Notes under the pieces: generated by a model
Seen by the model: only the letters and a program-made list of their open reading frames with translations
Databases searched by the model: none
What the model was told of the DNA's origin: nothing
Position numbers and translations under genes: made by a program
NCBI GenBank assembly: GCA_944470555.2
Contig: OX104127.1
Coordinates: 127,845,113-127,909,112, forward strand
Direction of reading: 5' to 3'
DNA length: 64,000 nucleotides
Source of the DNA: Heterobilharzia americana
Lineage: Eukaryota; Platyhelminthes; Trematoda; Strigeidida; Schistosomatidae
Part shown: positions 36,641-47,073 of the stretch, piece after piece
How positions within the stretch are numbered: position 1 is the first letter of the stretch
Layout: every line of letters starts with the position of its first letter

Positions 36641-37884
36641 TTCCCTTCGGGCCTATTGAAGATGTAAGAATACATTTAAAAATAGCATGACGACAAACGA
36701 GGAATAAAACAATTTAGCGAAATTAATGAAATGACCTTCTAAAAAATGTAACCATTAGTAGCAGCAGTTGAAATAGGTGGATATTTAGAGACAGAAAGCT
36801 CACTTTTCTCTCATGTAGTAAACCATCAAATTTTTGGTAAATATGTCATTAAAGTCTATTGTTTGTGATTATGACAGGTTGTTGCAAAAGTCTGTTTATC
36901 TCTTGCTGATAAATTGTTACACCAAGGATTCAAACTGGGTCATATGTCCTGTTGACATGATACTGTTTGTGGCTTTATGCACATAGTTAAATAGGTTTTC
37001 TCTGTTTGTAGAAAAAGATACAAAGTTAAGAATAGACTGTTTAAGGTCAACGACAATCGTTGTTTTCATGATACTAACAGGGCAAATGAAAACTTTATTT
37101 CTGGCCATATGCCAATACCACAAAAGTCACATCGGATACTAATAACTGAGTCTGATCCCTTCCTCCTTCTCTACACACGCACACATATGCAGATCAACTT
37201 ACAGTTTAGTACACAAAAACATAAAGAATTCCACTTGGTAACAAACTGTTCGCTTATGAGTGTGCTTTGTGAGTGAAATAAAACAAGAAAACAGGTATAA
37301 TTGAATTTGCATTGTAAGCATTGGATGTGGACAGACATTTTGTCAATCATCACAATTGATATATGAACATGATCTTTTGTGTAAAAGTATTTAGTTTAAG
37401 ACAAATGAATACAAACAAAAAGGGGGACATACAAATGTATACTTTAATTCCTATCAATTGTACAAAATTAGCTTTAATACTGTTCTACCACCCATGTTCC
37501 TAGTATACAATTTTGATTTTTGTAGAATAACCTGTATAGTTAGCAAACTTATCGACCTATTGCAGCTTTCCACTTAAAAATACAAGTAGTTCAGTTGTTT
37601 ACAATAACAATAATAGTTAATTTATCACTTAACTACTGATAAAGGGAGCTTTGTTTTCGACAGCTAGTAGTAATCCATGTTTAAGTTAGAAATTGTACCA
37701 TGTAAGTGTCCAAACCAAGTTCAAACTTGATGATTTGTGAAATCAGAGTGTAGGGTGAATAGTATTCATTACGATCTCGCTTCAATTCTCAAATGTTGGA
37801 ATGTCAGACTGTTAAAACTATGAGGAATGTACTTCAGTAATATAATACTATTGGAACTTATATCATTTGAATTTGGAGGTTTCT
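36641..37884. other. AT-rich stretch, possibly intronic
   Basis: It contains the small exon candidate at 37203-37264. A minus-strand frame of 68 codons at 36917-37123 is not recognised. The rest appears non-coding. Confidence 0.35.
37203..37264 (-). CDS. Candidate 62-nt small exon
   Basis: On the minus strand a long pyrimidine tract (TGTTTTCTTGTTTTATTTC) leads to an acceptor ACTCACAAAG. A consensus donor, CT|GTAAGTTG, follows 62 nt later. Two frames are open through the whole segment: one reads HTHKRTVCYQVEFF.., the other TLISEQFVTKWNS... The splice signals are the main evidence. The frame, gene and function are unknown. Confidence 0.3.
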
Positions 37885-38400
37885 TAGGACTGATCAAATT
37901 CAGAAAAGTATTCATCACAAATTGATGAAAGCATAGGAGTACTAGACAGGGTTTTTCATCTTATTGTGGGACTTCTCAGCAGTTTGCACCCACGAATTGG
38001 TCAGGAATTGAACTCAGGACGGTCAGAATCCTCAGCAAGGACGTTAACATTTATCCACTAGGCCAAAGTCTGATGGTTAAAATATTTCTACTTCTGTTGA
38101 TTCTCAGAATACTATAACTGTCATCCAGAACCATCAGCGAGTATTTGGCTTTACACTTGTCTGCTTACGCTATAAGGTAAGCTGATAGGGACAGACAAAT
38201 GTGAACTAATGAATTCCGAATCAGTGGATAGATAGTAGTGCGCTGGTTGCCAAACCTCACGGTTTCGGGTGTTGATTTCCAGTGGAGTAGTGGGCGTGTA
38301 CTACTGAGAAGTTTCCACTACGACAAAACAGCTGTCCAGTGCTCCAAATTTTTCAATAGTTCTTTAACTGATATTAGTTCGTGATGAATACTACGTTGAA
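37885..38400. repeat. Family A SINE pair, head to head, diverged
   Basis: The left copy is on the minus strand (GAGTTCAATTCC as its B box, near 38010). The right copy is on the plus strand, with an A-box-like CAGTGGATAGATAG near 38223, a degraded B box (GGGTGTTGATTTCC), then tactgagaagt, aaaacagctgtccagtgctcc and a mirrored end (tcgtgatgaatactacg). The central 38110-38210 shows little pairing. Confidence 0.65.
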
Positions 38401-38600
38401 GTTTATAAGTGCATTGGTGGTGGCACTCCCAGGAATAAAATGACTTCATTGAGAAATACCCAGTTCGAGGAAAAAGAGGCAAAAATAAGTGCAAGCAAAT
38501 ATGAAGCCCCATTATGTTTTGTTTTCGGAGCCGAAGCATCCAAACTAAGATGTGCGACTTACTCAATATCATTAATGGCACCAAAACCTCAAGTATGAAA

Positions 38601-38740
38601 GCTATATGAAAAATACTACTGGCTGATATCAGCAGTTGAAGACCACGAATGCGAATGACTAGTTAAGTCGAGGTGATCTTAGCACTGAATGACTACTTCA
38701 CTAGTGTGAGCAAAATTACTTGGTGATGTGAGTCTGTAAA
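38601..38740. repeat. Fragment related to family A ends
   Basis: The word aatactactggctgatatcagcagttga resembles the outer end of family A and of the fold-back at 39720-39985. No promoter boxes are visible. Confidence 0.35.
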
Positions 38741-38904
38741 AGCTTGGAACTGTTGTCTACTAAAACCAGACGAAACTGTCCAGTTTGGAATTTAAGCATA
38801 GGTTTAGCTTGAAATCAAAGACGGTTGTAGGTGTAGAATGTCTATTATCTTTAACAAAGAAAAGCTTTAAACCTAGAGTTCCTTAAACTTGGTTGTTGCT
38901 CATT

Positions 38905-39045
38905 TTCAGTCCACTTATCTGAGATTGTCGTAGCCTGGAACAAGTGGTGACTGAAATGAAATGAAAATCTTGGTCGCTACGGGATTCAAACCAGTGACCT
39001 CCGGGTCACGGTCCGGTGTTCTACCAACTAAGCTACGAGGTCCAG
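38905..39045 (-). repeat. Family D tRNA-related SINE, well-preserved promoter
   Basis: On the minus strand, ggacctcgtagcttagttgg contains a near-perfect A box and CTGGTTTGAATCCC is a good B box 40 nt later. The body tttcatttcatttcagtcacc and an end like ctcagataagtgg follow. The 5' 72 nt partly imitate a tRNA, with a CCGG/CCGG anticodon-stem-like pair, but the acceptor and D stems do not close, so a SINE is preferred over a tRNA gene. Confidence 0.7.
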
Positions 39046-39247
39046 GTAGTCATTTGACATACATTAGCGACTAATCGTTACTTACAAAGTGATATACATT
39101 TTTCTTAGTGAGAGGACTGTTATCTAGGTTTTGTCTGAAGTATGTTTCTAGACATTTTTGGCTCATAATATATTATAAATTTGTTAATACTTTACTCTCA
39201 CAACTTTCACAAGTAAAAAATCAAATCTGTATTTGAGAATGGTTGAA

Positions 39248-39440
39248 TTATGTTAGTTGGTTGGAGACAACCCAAGGAGACCCCAAACCTAGAGAGTCTA
39301 ATATACGCCATTCAAAAACATTACTAGCGAGCTAATCAAGCCACAACTGGACTTGGTTAGACACACTGATTGTTCACTAGGGAATAACCGATTTCATGTC
39401 ATCTAGTCCTTATTGCCACACTGTAGTGAGTATCGGAGTT
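39248..39440. repeat. Family C repeat fragment
   Basis: It carries gttggttggagacaaccc and, about 110 nt on, ggaataaccgatttcatgtcatctagtcct. Both are shared with the copies at 8330-8690 and 27410-27670. The tRNA-like part is lost. Confidence 0.5.
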
Positions 39441-39719
39441 ATTGACGAGATGGCAAAATGATCGATATGACTAGACAACGCAAAACTGGTTACTCCAGTT
39501 AACAGTCAGTCTACGGTTGAATTTTACCTGAATTTTTAGTGACAAAACTTTCAGCGAAGTACAGCACTGGGATCGAATTTGATCTTTGCAAATTGTACAT
39601 GCGGTAGTGAGAATGGTATAATGAGATAAGACCCAATTATTCAATTTTATTGTGAATCCTTCAGGTCTCACAATTTGATCTACTCAATAATACAAATTTA
39701 GTCGAGATTATCAGCATAG

Positions 39720-39985
39720 AAGCTGTAAGAAATATACTACTGACTAACATGAACAGTTGTAAGCAACCCATCTTGATCAGCAGTGCTCTATAAGCAGATC
39801 AAAGTGAACTTGGGTGAATAAATCTCGTATACCGCTGATAAACTCAGCTCTAAATGAACGAAGCGGCCGTCCATTGTTTGGATCACTATGATTTGACTAG
39901 CGAGCCCTACTCATGTATATGGCTAGTCCAAACTATTCATGTCAGCCAGTAGTATTTTCTGTACAAAATGCTGTCTTGCTTTATT
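39720..39985. repeat. Fold-back repeat with about 32-bp imperfect inverted ends
   Basis: The left end (agaaatatactactgactaac) and the reverse complement of the right end (agaaaatactactggctgac) match with few differences over about 32 nt. The inner right part holds aacgaagcggccgtcca, a family A word. It may be another, strongly diverged or variant, inverted SINE pair. Confidence 0.5.
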
Positions 39986-40361
39986 CTAATAGCTTACATC
40001 ACGACCGCTAGTTCTGTTTAATTACAACAGTTTGTTGAATTGAAATATATAGGTCATACTGAGTTAATTTGGACAAAGCAAGAACGTCAAGATTTGCGGG
40101 ATAAAATGATATTATTTTATTTCAATAATACTCCCCCAGCTGCATGCAATCTAAAAGTACAATGGTTATCAGCACAATTTAAAATTAGAAAATAGTCTTA
40201 AGTAGCATAGCAACATCATTGATTATATATATAAAATCTAAGATAATTAATTGTACAGAAGAGTCAGAAATGTGAGAAAGGAACAATCAATGCTAGAAAA
40301 TAGTAGGCGAGTAAAGTAAAGAGTTATGTAGTTAAAATGAAATAAGAGCATATGATAGTCT

Positions 40362-40985
40362 CTATGAAAATGAGAGACTGATCACACAATTCTTCTCCTC
40401 TATGCAAAGGTCAGGTTGAAGGCGTTTTTAAACAGCCGCTTCCACTAAGCGTAGTAATCCAGTCATTTTTGTACGTCTATTATTTTAAAAGTACTCAAGG
40501 TTCCACTGTGATGTCCTCCACCTATGCGATGTCTGGCAACTGCACTAGTTAGAATCTTTCAGGCACAGATTCTTGGGTATATGTTCGGCGAACCGAATCA
40601 ATGCCCTCTTTTCAATCCTTCTAGTGTAATTGCTACCACAAGTACGTGTTAATTCATAAATACATTTGAAGACGACATGAGCAGAGTATTTATCCAGTCA
40701 GCATGCGGTGCCGCATACTAATACAAGTTTGGTCTCATGAAAGCTTCTTTTTAATGCTTCTCTGATTTTTGTGCCTATTCTTTAGGATATTGCATCTGCC
40801 TTGAATGTAAGGTGAATAAAAAACTTCCTTTTATCAGTTAGATACTTATTCCTCCCCATCTTTCCTTTCCCATAACACCTAATAAACCTCTTAGGATATC
40901 CATCTTATCTAAGATACTTCTCAAGAATGTTTAGTTTTTCCTCCAACTTGTTTAAACTTATCAAGGAATATAAATGAGTAAAACG
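40362..40985 (-). pseudogene. Penelope-like element fragment: connector and GIY-YIG-like domain
   Basis: Translating the minus strand across small frame shifts gives, in order: a connector segment (CYGKGKMGRNKYLTDKRKFF, then a HLTFKADAIS-like stretch and RSFHETKLVLVCGT); a domain with CIYELTRTCGSNYTRRIEKR and RFAEHIPKN; and a C-terminus with KRLQPDLCIEEKN..SLSF before a stop at 40362. This order and these motifs fit the endonuclease end of Penelope-like elements. The GIY and YIG positions are degraded (YEL and YTR), at least two in-frame stops are present, and no reverse transcriptase was found to the right. It is therefore a 5'-truncated, dead copy. The family level is inference from remembered motif patterns. 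Confidence 0.65.
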
Positions 40986-43900
40986 CAATTAATTATACTG
41001 AAAAGGAGTGCAGTTCCGGTTATGTTGCCGATTGTGTCGTAAGAGCAACATGCATAGAAATGTGGCTACACACTTTTGATATAACTATGTAGCGGTTATG
41101 GTCAAAGAGAATGTATCCCGTTTACGTTTTTTTTATTCAGTCCTGATTTAATGCATATAAAAAACAGAAGAAAATGGATCGTGTCGATGGTTGAATTTAC
41201 TTGAAAATTTTCATATAAGCTTTCCCATGATTTTGAACGATCTCATCTTCAGTCATTGAGTATGCTCTTTTTAGGCGATCAAACTTCTTAGGACAGTGAA
41301 CTTATTATTTTTTTATTGTTTACCAATATCTTGCTTAAAATTGGCATTTAAAAGTTTTATCTGATCTGATCTCTCCATTTATGCATAATGATTTGTCTAG
41401 ATTTTTCACTACATCAACCATTTTCTGACTTTCCAGTACCTTAATAATAGTTCTCCTGTTTCTGTCCTAACCGAAACTTCATAATATTTTCCAGCAGTAT
41501 TACTCCGTTTCTCCCATTTATTCTGAACTTGACATAGCTGTCTTGAGAAAATATTACCGATATGGATAGGGTTAGAGGGACTGCTATGATACTTTCAATT
41601 TTCATTAAAATACTGGTTCGGGACCTGGAATTTTTATGGTGAACACTACGGTCCAGCCACTAAGTGATAATCCAATGACTCACATTTCCCAATTGCGCTT
41701 AGTTCATGACATGGGAATCTTTCGTTTTCGTTGGTCATGTAAATGGATGGTAGTTCATAAGGAAAACTCCAAACAAAAAAATCATCCAAAGGAGCAGTAA
41801 ATATATTAGTTAAGAGGCTATTTATACCCGTTACAATCATCCTGTTCTACATCTTTTTAGTTTATCCAAGGTTTTAGTTATTTGAATCAAGTAATATTTC
41901 ATCGCTAAAGCAAATCATGATTTTTCAATGCATTTGGTGTTTGTAATCAGTTTTCAAGTTCTTTTGATCTCTTTCCATAGATAACCGGGCAAGAGAAGTT
42001 AAGTGCGATGATTTTGAAAGTACAGATGAATTCTACCGAATATGTTGTTTAAACAGTCTAATTTGAGGGCCTAATAAGTAACCAGGATAATTGATTCATT
42101 ATATGTCATATTCTTTGAAATCTTAAATCATTTTCACTGTTAAAACTCCGAATAAATTATTTGGTCAAGATATGCTTCAAGTGAATTCTGCAAATTGCTT
42201 TCTAATATTTGCTAATTTTTTTCTTGACCAGAATCCCTTCTTGAAAAATTCATCCGGTAACTCAGAATAATTTCCTGTTGTTCCCTTTGGGAAAGTCAGT
42301 GATTCTTCAGGTTATACAACAAATTCATAAGTTATTTAAAGATAAAAGAGGGAGAAATGAGTTTAATGGTACTAATCAAAACGTGACATGTTAAAAAATT
42401 AGCTTGAACTCTGTTTAATTAGTCTGGCATGGAGACAACACCAACATCAGCTAAACGCAAACATCTAATACCGAACTCAATCCACTGTAGTGCCATTACA
42501 CTTAGTAACTTAGTATCCATTTTATCAGCTTGGTCAGTAGACTTCTATGAGTACTTAGAACTTGAAGACTAATATGTCGGTGATTCACGTATATATCCAT
42601 CTTCATCACCCATTAGCAACTTACTGCAAACTCAAATATACCTTATTAAAAGTTCTGAGTAGTCAACATTTTAGGCCCTTTTATTTATTGGATGAAGCAT
42701 GTTTAGATTTTGGATCCAAGATAAACGCATGTATAGTCCATTGAACATTTTCAACTTTTCAATTTATTAGCACTTGTATTTCTTTATGTCGTGGTGATAA
42801 TCTTATTGTTACATTTCTATGATTCAGTATGAATGGAATTGTCCTTCATAAAAACTGCACTTAAATGCTAATCATTCATTTTTGAAAAATTAAAAAGTAA
42901 CAGAAATTTTTTTGTATCATGAGATTCATTTTGAATAATTTCTGTGAAGTGTAAATTTCCAAGACGAAGATGATCCAGACATTTTTTTTTAAAAGAAACT
43001 AGAAATAAATGATAATTAGTACTTTAGAGAATCACATATGGTAGTAACTAGGAGAAAACAGGGAATTAAAAAATGCATTTCTAGACATTCTGTGTTTAGT
43101 CCACTAGAAAAAGGAAATAGACTGATGACTTTTGCTGTCCGTATCATGTGTCTGGGAACTGTCTAGTCAATTTACACTTAAGTACGTGGTTATTAATTTC
43201 TCCTTTTACAGATACGTTGATTTCATTCTTCTAGGTCATCATGTGTTGGTTACATGGGACGACAACGATGCACTGATTTAGTTAATGGGATGTTATTAGA
43301 CAGTAAAGACGTCTTTAAACGAATAATCAATCCCATTTTCGCAAACATTTTAATATCCTAACAACTAACTTGCTCGAAGGGGGCTAGCATTGGAATCCAA
43401 GAAAGGTATTTTGTCCTATTTAGAACTAATCATAACAAATCACATCACATCTCTTTGTATCCTGTGTGCAATATATGTGCATCTCATATTTTCTGAAAAA
43501 AGAAAGTTCGTAGATCTACGATATAGTACCTTAGTTCCGGATTACTGCCATCAGGCAGAGGCTTTTTTGATGAGTTCCTACACGATCCTCTTTGGCTTAA
43601 GTTTTGGTGGTTGAATCTCACACCTCAGTATTTAGGATAGTAAAGCGAAAACCTCTAATTCAAATGTCGATATCAGGAAGTTGCATTTTATCAACCTAAG
43701 TCATGACTGTCTATACATGTTCAGATGTCAACATCGTTTTTATCAACAAGCATTTAATTAGGCTAGTATTCCAAGTGTTCACTCGACAACTATAAGATGG
43801 AGGCGTAACTGATGCTGCATGAGGCATCAGGCTTCACACTTCAATAGACGCAACCATATACATGTACTCTGAGGGCTACTAACTCAATATAAACCATGAG

Positions 43901-45590
43901 CTACATAAAATTAACCACTATACAAGGATTTCTTGGTATATTTTCTTTCTAGAAAGAAAAACTTATCCCATTTCATTCAAACAAAAAACATCCCAAGTAT
44001 TCAGATTATGTCTAGACTGGATCGTTGTATTTTGAACACTATTCACCTCAGTCAGTTGACAAAATTTTTAGTTTTGCGAACATGAATAGGCTCATTCACA
44101 AAATGGTCATCACATCTGCATTCTTCTTTAATTACAATACATGTATTTGCTTTTGAAGGAAAGTTTTACAGCTGACTGAACCACCCATTGAGAAAGGGAA
44201 AGAATGAAGGAAAATTGCTACCTTGTTCACCAGTTCATTGAAAAAGTCTATAAAACTCCGTAAAATCAACAAGGTGAACAGTAATTAATTCATGCACGTG
44301 TGTTTACTTGTTAGCGTGAACAATATAGCTTTAAACATTTTTCGTCATCGTTTACTAAAAGAACTTTCATATAAGTTATGTGAAAATGAAGTCAATTTGT
44401 AATAATAAAACTACTCCGCAAGATAAATATGGGATAACCCAGTATTATTTCGGATCACATTACTCCCGTGGGGATCCGATAGTCCCGCTCAAAGATTACT
44501 GAAACCACTAATAATCAAGACTTCATTTTGCATTCCACCATAAAAATGCTTTCAAGACAAGAATAATAGAACACTTTTATACATAACCTTGATTACAAAT
44601 GAGAAACCAGAATGGCTGGTCTACTGCATAATGATCTGCCTAAATTGCCCAAAAACAAAAAGGCATAACTTTTTCCGAAGATGAAACTGCTTATTCCAGA
44701 CTTTATCAAAAGTAAACTTCTTTCCATTCACCTGGTGTGAAGCGTTTGACATGTACACAATTGATGAGCTTGGATTTGGTAAAATACAATTGTTAAGTGC
44801 TGACTATGTTCCATTTATCTTGTGTGATTTGTGATAGAATATATATTCTAACCAATGAGGAATCATAAACTCACCGTATAGAATTCCTTAGAAATTATTA
44901 TTTTTTACATATCATTACCTGATTAGTGTTAATGCGAATGTGATAAATGATATATCTCCCATGAAAATGCCACTTATTTATTCAGTACTGACAGGTCCTA
45001 TTTCGTTCCTAAACTCCTGTCTTCTCCAATTTATTACTCTTTACCTTGGGGTATAAGAACCTTCACCTCTAAATGGCAGAGGTAATCAAATCTTTTATGT
45101 AATGTGAACCATTTTATTCACAGCTGCAAAAGGAATTTAATCAACTGAAATAACCTATTAATTAACAATTGAGGTGTGTACTTTTGTTTCATATATGTCA
45201 TTTTGTGGATATTCTGGTTGTACACAGTGGCACTTAACCAATAATAATATTCATGCTGGTGTGATTTATTACACTTCTAAAGAATTCTTCCATGTGAATT
45301 AGTAACTGTTAGAATCGAAGACATTTCATTCTGCCTGTTTAGTGTCAGAGACATTATAATTCTTTTCGTCATGCATTGAAAAAATCGAGCACACGAAATA
45401 TTTACGGTTACAGTGGATAAGTGTGTTTTCTCTCCCGCTCTTGTTTACATCTAAAGAATATAAACGTTAAGATCAAAAGATATTATCCTATTCAGTCATC
45501 TGACAGTCTAATAGAGACACCATAGCCTCAGGCTTTTACAACCAGAATATTAATCAGGGTAGAAAAAACTTCACGTTGGTCAGCAAAAGT
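40986..45590. other. Long AT-rich stretch, few features
   Basis: No reverse transcriptase partner for the Penelope-like fragment was found at 41000-41900. A 64-codon minus frame at 41646-41840 is unrecognised. A short family B piece lies at 43382-43440. The rest shows no gene or repeat that I can support. Confidence 0.4.
43382..43440 (-). repeat. Family B SINE fragment
   Basis: The word ggaatccaagaaaggtattt..gtcctatttagaact matches the body of family B. The tRNA-like part is absent. Confidence 0.4.
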
Positions 45591-46091
45591 AATTTTGCAA
45601 TTTCAAGTTGTTATTCATCGAAGACTGACATCAGTTGGAGGAACAAAGGACTATCCCAAATCTCCACAACCCCTCAAAATTTAATTGAACTAGTGCTCGT
45701 TGGTGACTAGCTTCGAGAAGTATTCCCGAAGTTCCAATGACAAGTCGTGACCGGTGGAGTCAAAGCCTGATGGCCGTGAGGACAAATACTCAACAATGAC
45801 ATTGGGTGGCAGTCTGCGCTATATCGTGAGCTAACAGAAGTTGGAAATATGGAGCATTGGATTCTGACCCAGTGGCTCAACGGTAACGCGCTGGTCGCGG
45901 AACCTGAAGGTCGCGGGTTCGATCCCTGCTGGTGGGGTCGTGGGTGCGCACTGCTGAGGAGTCCCATACTAGGACGAAACAGCTGTCCAGTGCTCCCAGG
46001 TTTCCTTTGTTCCTCCAACTGATGTCAGTCTTCGATGAATAACAACTTGAAATAATTCCAAATCTCCACAACCCCTCAAAATTTTGCAATT
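45591..46091 (+). repeat. Family A SINE, fold-back form with 12-bp target duplication
   Basis: The best-preserved family A copy. Its A-box-like AGTGGCTCAACGG (near 45870) and perfect B box GGGTTCGATCCC (near 45916) read on the plus strand. Its last 50 nt (46003-46052) occur as an exact reverse complement at its left end (45601-45650). A 27-nt word starting ccaaatctccacaacccc is present as a direct repeat at 45656-45682 and 46058-46084. The whole is flanked by the 12-bp direct repeat aattttgcaatt (45591-45602 and 46080-46091), a likely target-site duplication. The perfect arms argue for a young insertion that arrived already in fold-back form. Confidence 0.8.
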
Positions 46092-46286
46092 ATTTTGGGT
46101 AAATGTAATAAATTCATCATAAATGAATCCAGTAATAAGCAGTAGGTTTTCTGATATGCATCGTATACACCTTAAAAACATTCAAAACAATAAATTCTTG
46201 AAATTAACATATCGGGATAATGCAATTAACGAATGGAAATTATCCATTAATTAATAAAACAAAAACGTAATAGAAAAGAACGTGTT

Positions 46287-46547
46287 CTTTCTGACGATTT
46301 CACTCACTAAAACTGTATAATCGTATTAATAATCATTGAATATGAGTAACAGTCTATAGTAAGTCACTAGAGACACATGTTTACTCCAATGTTCCACAGT
46401 AGAAGGAAATTATTACTCTGATCGTAGTAAGGCTGATGAGTGCATGCAATGTTTTGGAAAAAAGGAGCAGGTTTAAAGTGCTGACTTGTCAATAATTCGG
46501 GTATGTATAGGCGAAGGCCTATAGAGTTTTGAGGAGGCTGTATGGAA
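46287..46547 (+). repeat. Dispersed duplication, copy 1
   Basis: From ttctgacgattt.a.tcactaaaa onward this aligns, with many substitutions and small gaps, to 52767-53040 in the same orientation. Shared words include actgtataatc, taatcattgaa, gtaaggct.atgagtg and gacttgt..atgattcgggt. It has no open frame conserved between the copies. It is either an old segmental duplication or a dispersed repeat of unknown type. Confidence 0.65.
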
Positions 46548-47073
46548 GTTCTGACTTGGACATTACCAGTCATATACTTGAAAGAACCGATTATCAGATG
46601 CATGTTTAACATTCACTTCAAGTTCAACGAAGAATTATATACAAAGAATGATGGTGTAGCAAAGATCTTCTTCTAGCCAGTTGTTTCATCCATTGTCTTA
46701 GAAATAGTATCCTAATTCAACTTTCGGCCAAATATTCCTTCACAAAAGATAAATCGATAACATTTTTATCGTGTGGTGAAGAATTCGACTTAAACAACCT
46801 CCTTAGCGGTTTCAGTGCTACTCATTCATTTGTAAAATCCACTTTGGAGTAAGAAAGAAATTCGATATTCCCATTCTTAAATGTGCTAATAACAAGGTGG
46901 TTGAATAATTCTATCCAGAGATTACTATACGAAAACAAAATGAAACGAAGAGTTTTTCAACTTCCAGAGCTAGATTTTTTTCATTGGCAAACAGAATCTT
47001 GTGCATTCGTTATATTCATGGGTTCCGAAAATCTGTTCTGAAGAGATACATTGAATAGGGAGCTAAGATTTCT

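Noticed and set aside
38970..39045. Possible tRNA gene on the minus strand
   Set aside because: The A and B boxes are good, but the acceptor and D stems do not pair and the same body recurs elsewhere, so it is a tRNA-related SINE.
40430..40760. Homing endonuclease based on GIY-YIG-like motifs
   Set aside because: The connector upstream and the C-terminal pattern fit a Penelope-like element better, and the frame is broken.
45860..45935. Possible tRNA gene at the perfect B box
   Set aside because: No cloverleaf, and it lies inside a repeated unit with a target duplication.
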